This document shows positions 59,734 through 64,000 of a DNA stretch of 64,000 nucleotides, piece after piece. Origin of the DNA: Pseudomonadota bacterium (GTDB lineage: Bacteria > Pseudomonadota > Gammaproteobacteria > Burkholderiales > Burkholderiaceae_C); the NCBI GenBank assembly GCA_963205115.1, contig CAUJHV010000078.1:1-64000 (forward strand), read 5' to 3'. The notes under the pieces are model-generated. The model saw nothing but the letters and a program-made list of their open reading frames with translations. It searched no databases and was not told the origin of the DNA. The stretch's first letter is position 1, and each line of letters starts with the position of its first letter. The position numbers and the translations under genes were made by a program.

Positions 59734-60684
59734 ATGGCAAGCAGCATCGGCAAGGTGGTGATCCTGGGCACCGGCGGCACCATCGCCGGCACGGCGGCCA
59801 GCGCGCAGGACAACGTGGGCTACAGCGCTGCGCAGCTGGGCGTGGCGCAGCTGGTGGCGGCTGTCCCGGCGCTGGCGGAAGGGTCGATCGAAGCCGAGCA
59901 GGTTGCGCAGATCGACAGCAAGGACATGACGCTGGCGGTGCTGCACCGGCTGGCGCAGCGCGTGCAGGCGCATCTGGACCGGCCCGAGGTCGCCGGGGTG
60001 GTCGTCACGCACGGCACCGATACGCTGGAAGAAACCGCGTTTGTGTTGCACCGCGTGTTGCACGCGCACAAGCCGGTGGTGCTGACGGCGGCGATGCGCC
60101 CGGCCACCTCCTTGCAGGCCGATGGCCCGCAGAACCTGCTGGACGCCGTGAGCGTGGCACGCGCGGCCGGGCAGGGCGGCGTGGTCGCCGTGATCGGCGC
60201 GCGCGTGTGGGCCGGCGCGGAGTTGCGCAAGGTGCACAGCTACCGGCTGGATGCCTTCTCGGCCGGCGATGCCGGCCCGCTGGGCTGGATCGAAGAAGGC
60301 GTGCTGCGTGCCGTGCGCATGTGGCCCGCGGCGCAGGGTCTGGGTGTCGATGCGCTGCCGGCCACGGACGAAGCCGCGCCCTGGGTGGCGGTCGTCACCT
60401 CGCATGCCGGCGCGCGTGGCCGCGAGGTGGATGCGCTGGTGGCTGCCGGCGTGCGCGGCCTGGTCGTCGCGGCCACGGGCAACGGCACGCTGCATATGCA
60501 GCTGGAGTCTGCGCTGCGGCGCGCGCAGGATGCGGGTGTGCAGGTGCTGCGGGCCTCACGCTGCGCCTTCGGCGGCATCGTGGGTGACAGCACCTCCGGC
60601 TGGCCATCGGCCGGCGCGCTGACGCCGGCACAAGCCCGTATCGAACTCGTGCTGCGCCTGCATGGGCATACTGCGGCACCCTGA
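59734..60684 (+). CDS. L-asparaginase
   Basis: A 316-residue asparaginase of the bacterial I/II superfamily. The nucleophile loop is LGTGGTIAGT (Thr16), and the second Thr/Asp pair is in VVTHGTDTLEETAF (Thr95, Asp96). TAAMRPATSLQADGPQNL and ELRKVHSYRLDAF complete the site. There is no signal peptide, so it is cytoplasmic. It hydrolyses asparagine to aspartate and ammonia. Its promoter region coincides with the LexA box; the sigma-factor gene follows 24 bp downstream. Confidence 0.94.
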   Translation: MASSIGKVVILGTGGTIAGTAASAQDNVGYSAAQLGVAQLVAAVPALAEGSIEAEQVAQIDSKDMTLAVLHRLAQRVQAHLDRPEVAGVVVTHGTDTLEETAFVLHRVLHAHKPVVLTAAMRPATSLQADGPQNLLDAVSVARAAGQGGVVAVIGARVWAGAELRKVHSYRLDAFSAGDAGPLGWIEEGVLRAVRMWPAAQGLGVDALPATDEAAPWVAVVTSHAGARGREVDALVAAGVRGLVVAATGNGTLHMQLESALRRAQDAGVQVLRASRCAFGGIVGDSTSGWPSAGALTPAQARIELVLRLHGHTAAP

Positions 60685-60708
60685 TCCTGCCCGCCCCAAC
60701 GCCCGCGA

Positions 60709-61341
60709 ATGAGCGCAGCGCCCGACACCTGGTCCGACCGCAGCACGGCGCTCGCCGAGGCGCTGTCGCGCGTGTCGCTGGGCGACCGTGCGGCTTTTCG
60801 CACGCTGTACCAGGCGACCAGCGCGCATCTCTTTGGCGTCATCCTGCGTATCAACCCGGATCGCCCACAGGCCGAGGACATCTTGCAGGAGATCTACGTC
60901 AGCATCTGGCACGCCGCGAAGGCCTTCGATCCGCTGCGCAGCCAGCCCATGACCTGGCTGACCAGCATCGCGCGCAACCGCGCGATCGACAGCCTGCGCC
61001 GGCGCAAGGCCGAAGTCGCCACGGTCAGCAGCAACGTCGTGCGCGACGACGGCGAGGAGGTCGACCGCCTGGCCGAGCTGCCCAGCGACGCTGCCGGTCC
61101 GCTGGAGCTGCTGCAGCGCGCCGCCGAGGCCCGCGCGGTGACGCACTGCATGCAACAGCTGTCCGCCGAACAGCAGCAGTGCATGGCGCTGACCTACTAC
61201 CAGGGCCTGTCGCATGCCGAGGTGGCCGAGCATCTGGCGCAGCCGCTGGGCACGGTGAAGAGCTGGGTGCGGCGTGCGCTGCTGGCCTTGAAGGATTGCC
61301 TCGGCCGCCCGGCCGACGCCCGACTGGCGGGTAAAGCCTGA
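60709..61341 (+). CDS. ECF-type RNA polymerase sigma factor
   Basis: A 210-residue extracytoplasmic-function sigma factor. Region 2 covers about residues 25-100 (LFGVILRINPDRPQAEDILQ, EIYVSIWHAAKAFDPLRSQP, MTWLTSIARNRAIDSLRRRK). Region 4 is the helix-turn-helix YYQGLSHAEVAEHLAQPLGT followed by VKSWVRRALLALKDCL. It is encoded directly upstream of its RskA-type anti-sigma factor, with a 73-bp repeat in the gap. Its targets probably include itself and nearby secreted-protein genes. Confidence 0.94.
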   Translation: MSAAPDTWSDRSTALAEALSRVSLGDRAAFRTLYQATSAHLFGVILRINPDRPQAEDILQEIYVSIWHAAKAFDPLRSQPMTWLTSIARNRAIDSLRRRKAEVATVSSNVVRDDGEEVDRLAELPSDAAGPLELLQRAAEARAVTHCMQQLSAEQQQCMALTYYQGLSHAEVAEHLAQPLGTVKSWVRRALLALKDCLGRPADARLAGKA

Positions 61342-61345
61342 CATG

Positions 61346-61418
61346 AAACCCCCACGCTCACTTCGTTCGCTGCCCCCCGGGGGGGCTCCCAGTACCTTCG
61401 GAACGGCCGGGCGGTACT
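61346..61418 (+). repeat. GC-rich palindromic intergenic repeat
   Basis: A 73-bp element filling the gap between the sigma and anti-sigma genes. It includes the stem-loop core of six C followed by seven G (61372-61386) and a second stem AGTACC/GGTACT (61391-61396 with 61413-61418). I recall near-identical strings scattered between genes in Comamonadaceae. It could attenuate or stabilise the mRNA between the two coupled genes. Confidence 0.7.
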
Positions 61419-61421
61419 GAG

Positions 61422-62126
61422 ATGGACTACAGCCGCCGCGACCTCGCCGACCGTCTCGCTGCCGAGTACGTGCTGGGCACCTTGCGGGGTGGCGCGCGTC
61501 GGCGCTTCGAGGCGCTGTTGCCCGCTCACCCGTCCTTGCGCGCCGCGGTGGCGCAATGGCAGGAACGCCTGGTGCCGCTGGCCACCAGCGTGCCTGAAGT
61601 GGCGCCGCCGGCAGCGGTGTGGCAACGCATCGAAAGCCGTCTGTTCGATGGCGCGACGGCACCGTCGATCACCGCGCCGCCGCTGCCCTGGTGGCAGCGC
61701 CTGGCGCCCTGGCGCGCCTTGAGCGGCCTGACCACGGCGGCGGCGCTGGCGCTGTTCGTGGTCGCGAGCCAGACCCCTGCGCCGCAGGCGCCGATCGTCG
61801 TGGTGCTGGGCGCGAACCCGCAGGCTGCGCAGGCGCTGCAGGCCAGCTTCGTTGCCAGCGTCACGGCCGATGGGCGCGCGTTGGTGCTCAAGCCCTTGAG
61901 CGACCTGAGCCTCACGCCCGGCCGCGCGCTGGAGCTGTGGGCCGTGCCCGCGCAGGGCGCGCCGCGCTCGCTGGGCCTGGTGCAGGCCAGCGGTGCGACC
62001 ACGCTGCTGCAGGCGCAGCTGCTGCGCGACACCGCGGCCTTTGCGGTCAGCCTGGAGCCCGCGGGCGGCTCGCCCACCGGCGCGCCCACGGGGCCCATCG
62101 TCTCGCTGGGCAAGCTGCGCAGTTGA
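61422..62126 (+). CDS. RskA-type anti-sigma factor
   Basis: A 234-residue single-pass membrane protein. The cytoplasmic anti-sigma domain (RRDLADRLAAEYVLGTLRGG, ARRRFEALL) is followed by a membrane helix near residue 105 (GLTTAAALALFVVAS). The periplasmic RskA domain follows (KPLSDLSLTPGRALELWAVP, FAVSLEPAGGSPTGAPTGPI). It holds the upstream sigma factor inactive until an envelope signal arrives. No zinc-binding HxxxCxxC is evident. Confidence 0.92.
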   Translation: MDYSRRDLADRLAAEYVLGTLRGGARRRFEALLPAHPSLRAAVAQWQERLVPLATSVPEVAPPAAVWQRIESRLFDGATAPSITAPPLPWWQRLAPWRALSGLTTAAALALFVVASQTPAPQAPIVVVLGANPQAAQALQASFVASVTADGRALVLKPLSDLSLTPGRALELWAVPAQGAPRSLGLVQASGATTLLQAQLLRDTAAFAVSLEPAGGSPTGAPTGPIVSLGKLRS

Positions 62127-62161
62127 AGACCTGAAGGCTCGTCAGGTCTCGATCGCCACGC

Positions 62162-63160
62162 ATGCCGCGTCGCATCCTGCTCACCTTTCTCGCGGGCTTC
62201 GCCCTGTGCGCGCATGCGCAGGAGCCAGCGACGGCAGATTCAGTTCCTCCCAAACGGTTCACGCCGCGGGTCGTGCCGAAGACGGGACCGCCGGCCCAGA
62301 TTTCCGCAGAGGTCGACGGCTCGACCTATGCGCTGATCAATGGCGTCACGTCCACCAAGGAGCAGTGCGACTCACTTGCCAACGCCGTTTGGGCAGTTGC
62401 CGGCGATGGCAGCGCCTGCATCCGGTACTTTGCCGCAGGCTTCCCGGCAGCCGGGCTGAGCGACAAGGCCCTGGTCTACTTCACCGGCGATGTCTGGGAT
62501 GGCCGGCCTGCCCCTGGCTACGCGGGGGCCACCGTGAACCGCTTGCAAGCGTCAGCCGAAGCGCGCGCATCCCAGCTCGGCCTGCCTTTTGTGCTCGTGG
62601 CACGCCCGGGAACCTACGGCTCGTCAGGCGACCACATGCAGCGTCGCCGCAGGGGCGAGTCCGTGCTGCTCTCCGCGGCATTGGACGACATCAAGACCCG
62701 GCTGCGCGTCAATGAACTGGTGGCCGTTGGCTACAGTGGTGGCGGTCACGTGGTTTCATCATTGATCAGCATGCGCTCGGACCTGATCTGTGCCGTGCCG
62801 ATCGCGGCGCCCGCTTCGCCCAAGCTGCGAGCGACACTGCTGAACTGGACAACCGACTCGACGGGCTACGACGACTCTTATGAGCCCACTGAACATCTCA
62901 ACAAGCGTCGGATGCATCCGGCGCTGAGAGTTCTTGTGGTCGGCGATCCACGGGACGGCAATGCCGTGTGGCCCGCGCAGGTGATCTTGGCCGAGAAGCT
63001 CTCATCCATCGAGGTGCAGAACACCGTCGTCCCGGTCAAGGGCAGCGGGCCGCGGCTGCATTTCGGCCAAGGCGACATCGGTCTGATGATCGCGGCATGG
63101 TGTGCGCAGGGCCTGTCCTTTTCGGAGATCTTGTCGCGTGTCAGTGCCGCACAAAATTAG
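62162..63160 (+). CDS. Secreted alpha/beta-hydrolase-like protein
   Basis: A 332-residue protein with a signal peptide (LLTFLAGFALCAHAQ). The nucleophile elbow is VAVGYSGGGHVVSSLIS (Ser192). A late acidic residue lies in LVVGDPRDGNAVWP, and a His in RLHFGQGDIG, in the order Ser, Asp, His expected for the fold. I do not recognise a subfamily or substrate. It follows the anti-sigma gene by 35 bp and may belong to the same envelope-response unit. Codon use is slightly less GC-biased than that of its neighbours. Confidence 0.75.
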   Translation: MPRRILLTFLAGFALCAHAQEPATADSVPPKRFTPRVVPKTGPPAQISAEVDGSTYALINGVTSTKEQCDSLANAVWAVAGDGSACIRYFAAGFPAAGLSDKALVYFTGDVWDGRPAPGYAGATVNRLQASAEARASQLGLPFVLVARPGTYGSSGDHMQRRRRGESVLLSAALDDIKTRLRVNELVAVGYSGGGHVVSSLISMRSDLICAVPIAAPASPKLRATLLNWTTDSTGYDDSYEPTEHLNKRRMHPALRVLVVGDPRDGNAVWPAQVILAEKLSSIEVQNTVVPVKGSGPRLHFGQGDIGLMIAAWCAQGLSFSEILSRVSAAQN

Positions 63161-63261
63161 CCTTCGCGGCGCTTGCCCCGCAGTCTGATTGACGCCAGCG
63201 TTGGCCACAAGACCCGCTGCGGTGCGGCTTCGGTCTGCGGTGCATGGACATCCTGCGCCGT

Positions 63262-63308
63262 GGCGGCGCGCCAGGCCGCATCCGCGCGCACCGGTCCGCC
63301 GTTTTTTT
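63262..63308 (+). terminator. Candidate intrinsic terminator
   Basis: A GC-rich branched hairpin (GGCGG 63262-63266 with CCGCC 63296-63300, and an inner CGCGC/GCGCG) leads directly into a run of seven T (63302-63308). It lies about 100 bp after the hydrolase stop and before the DUF4331 gene. The stem has an internal loop, so strength is uncertain. Confidence 0.4.
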
Positions 63309-63420
63309 CGTCTCCTGCATCCGATCGGTCACGGCCTGCGTAAGTGGGCCTGGATGCCGGCTTTTTGGCATCGACACCCGGCGCCTGCTGGTGCCGGCCT
63401 CAGCCCGAAGGAGACCGATC

Positions 63421-64000
63421 TTGAAGACATCCCACCGACTGGGCGGCGTCATGGCCGCCATCCCGCTCGCCATCGGCGTTCTGTGCGGCCCGGCCGCAGC
63501 GTCCAGCCACCGCGAGGCGCCGTTCATCACCACCGTGCCCAAGGTCGACGCGACCGATTTCTACCTGTTCCGCAGCTACGAAACCGGCCGCAGCGACTAC
63601 GTGACGCTGCTGGCCAACTACCAGCCGCTGCAGGACGCCTACGGCGGCCCGAACTACTTCTCGATGGACCCGAACGCGCTGTACGAGATCCACATCGACA
63701 ACAACGGCGACGCCAAGGAAGACCTCAGCTTCCAGTTCCGCTTCAAGAACACGCTGGCCAATGGCGGCGCGGGCGTGAGCTTGAATATCGGCGGCAAATC
63801 GGTGGGCATTCCGCTGATCCAGGCCGGCGCGGTGGCCAACGTGAAGGACGGCAACCTGCAGCTGGCCGAGACCTTCACGCTGGACGTCGTGCGCGGCGAC
63901 CGCCGCGGCGGCACGGTGCAGCCGGTGACGAATGCGGCCAACGGCAGTGCCAGCTTCGACAAGCCGGTCGACAACATCGGCAACAAGACCATCGCCGATT
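63421..64000 (+). CDS. DUF4331 exported protein, 5' part only
   Basis: The first 193 codons of a DUF4331 protein cut by the window edge. The start is TTG 63421, set by AAGGAG 7 bp upstream and a signal peptide (GVMAAIPLAIGVLCGPAAAS) directly after. The family opening SSHREAPFITTVPKVDATDF is followed by YLFRSYETGR and DPNALYEIHIDNNGDAKEDL. Function is unknown. DUF4331 genes are often found with ECF sigma/anti-sigma pairs, as here, suggesting an envelope protein controlled by that sigma factor. Confidence 0.9.
   Translation, partial: MKTSHRLGGVMAAIPLAIGVLCGPAAASSHREAPFITTVPKVDATDFYLFRSYETGRSDYVTLLANYQPLQDAYGGPNYFSMDPNALYEIHIDNNGDAKEDLSFQFRFKNTLANGGAGVSLNIGGKSVGIPLIQAGAVANVKDGNLQLAETFTLDVVRGDRRGGTVQPVTNAANGSASFDKPVDNIGNKTIAD

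Overview
The window is very GC-rich, densely coded DNA with little sign of mobile elements. Several features point to a betaproteobacterium of the order Burkholderiales, probably Comamonadaceae or a close relative. They are an orphan Bug-type (tripartite tricarboxylate) solute-binding protein, a LiuR-type MerR regulator beside beta-oxidation genes, and GC-rich intergenic palindromic repeats of the kind I recall from that group. The assignment is inference; no rRNA is present to settle it.

Layout. 0.4-4.5 kb: a GntR/HutC regulator divergent from a binding protein, an FAD oxidoreductase and a DsbA-fold isomerase (a small catabolic cluster). 4.8-7.1 kb: tRNA-Ser(GGA), a DUF2237 protein and an SPFH/NfeD membrane pair. 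7.2-13.1 kb: a basic amino acid decarboxylase, then on the minus strand a processive glycosyltransferase followed by a KdpDE-like two-component system. 13.2-19.1 kb (minus): ThrH, RlhA and a large fusion protein that looks like a self-sufficient cytosolic reductive dehalogenase. 19.4-29.1 kb: a 1398-residue modular lipoprotein and genes for polysaccharide O-acylation (acyltransferase-3/SGNH, MBOAT, SGNH-like). 29.2-37.8 kb: an anchored HtrA protease, then acyl-CoA oxidation genes (AtuD-like dehydrogenase, hydratase, thioesterase) facing a LiuR-like regulator, a thiolase and a FadB/FadJ-type fusion. 38-41.6 kb: a SNF2 helicase and a MaoC-like protein. 41.7-48.9 kb: a complete RND efflux operon with a TAXI-type binding protein as its fourth gene. 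49-50.2 kb: an Xre/RES toxin-antitoxin pair. 50.2-54.3 kb: a flavin monooxygenase with a DUF2783 partner, a DUF1624 membrane protein and two Hsp20 genes. 54.4-57.4 kb: RlmB, a split chromate transporter and a D-2-hydroxyacid dehydrogenase. 57.5-59.7 kb: two small paralogous unknown genes, a Cdd1-like protein and LexA. 59.7-64 kb: asparaginase, an ECF sigma factor, its anti-sigma factor, a secreted alpha/beta hydrolase and the start of a DUF4331 protein.

The most unusual structure is in the 875-bp gap before the LiuR-like gene. Two diverged copies of an approximately 235-bp palindromic element lie there in opposite orientation. At least six base pairs in three stems differ between the copies with both partners changed, which implies selection on a folded structure. 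The other standouts are the reductive-dehalogenase fusion, the paralogous unknown pair at 57.5-58.4 kb, the multi-module lipoprotein beside the acylation genes, and the TAXI protein translationally coupled to RND efflux.

Start codons were chosen by family alignment, Shine-Dalgarno spacing and overlap with neighbours. All family names come from recognising motifs by eye, not from searches.
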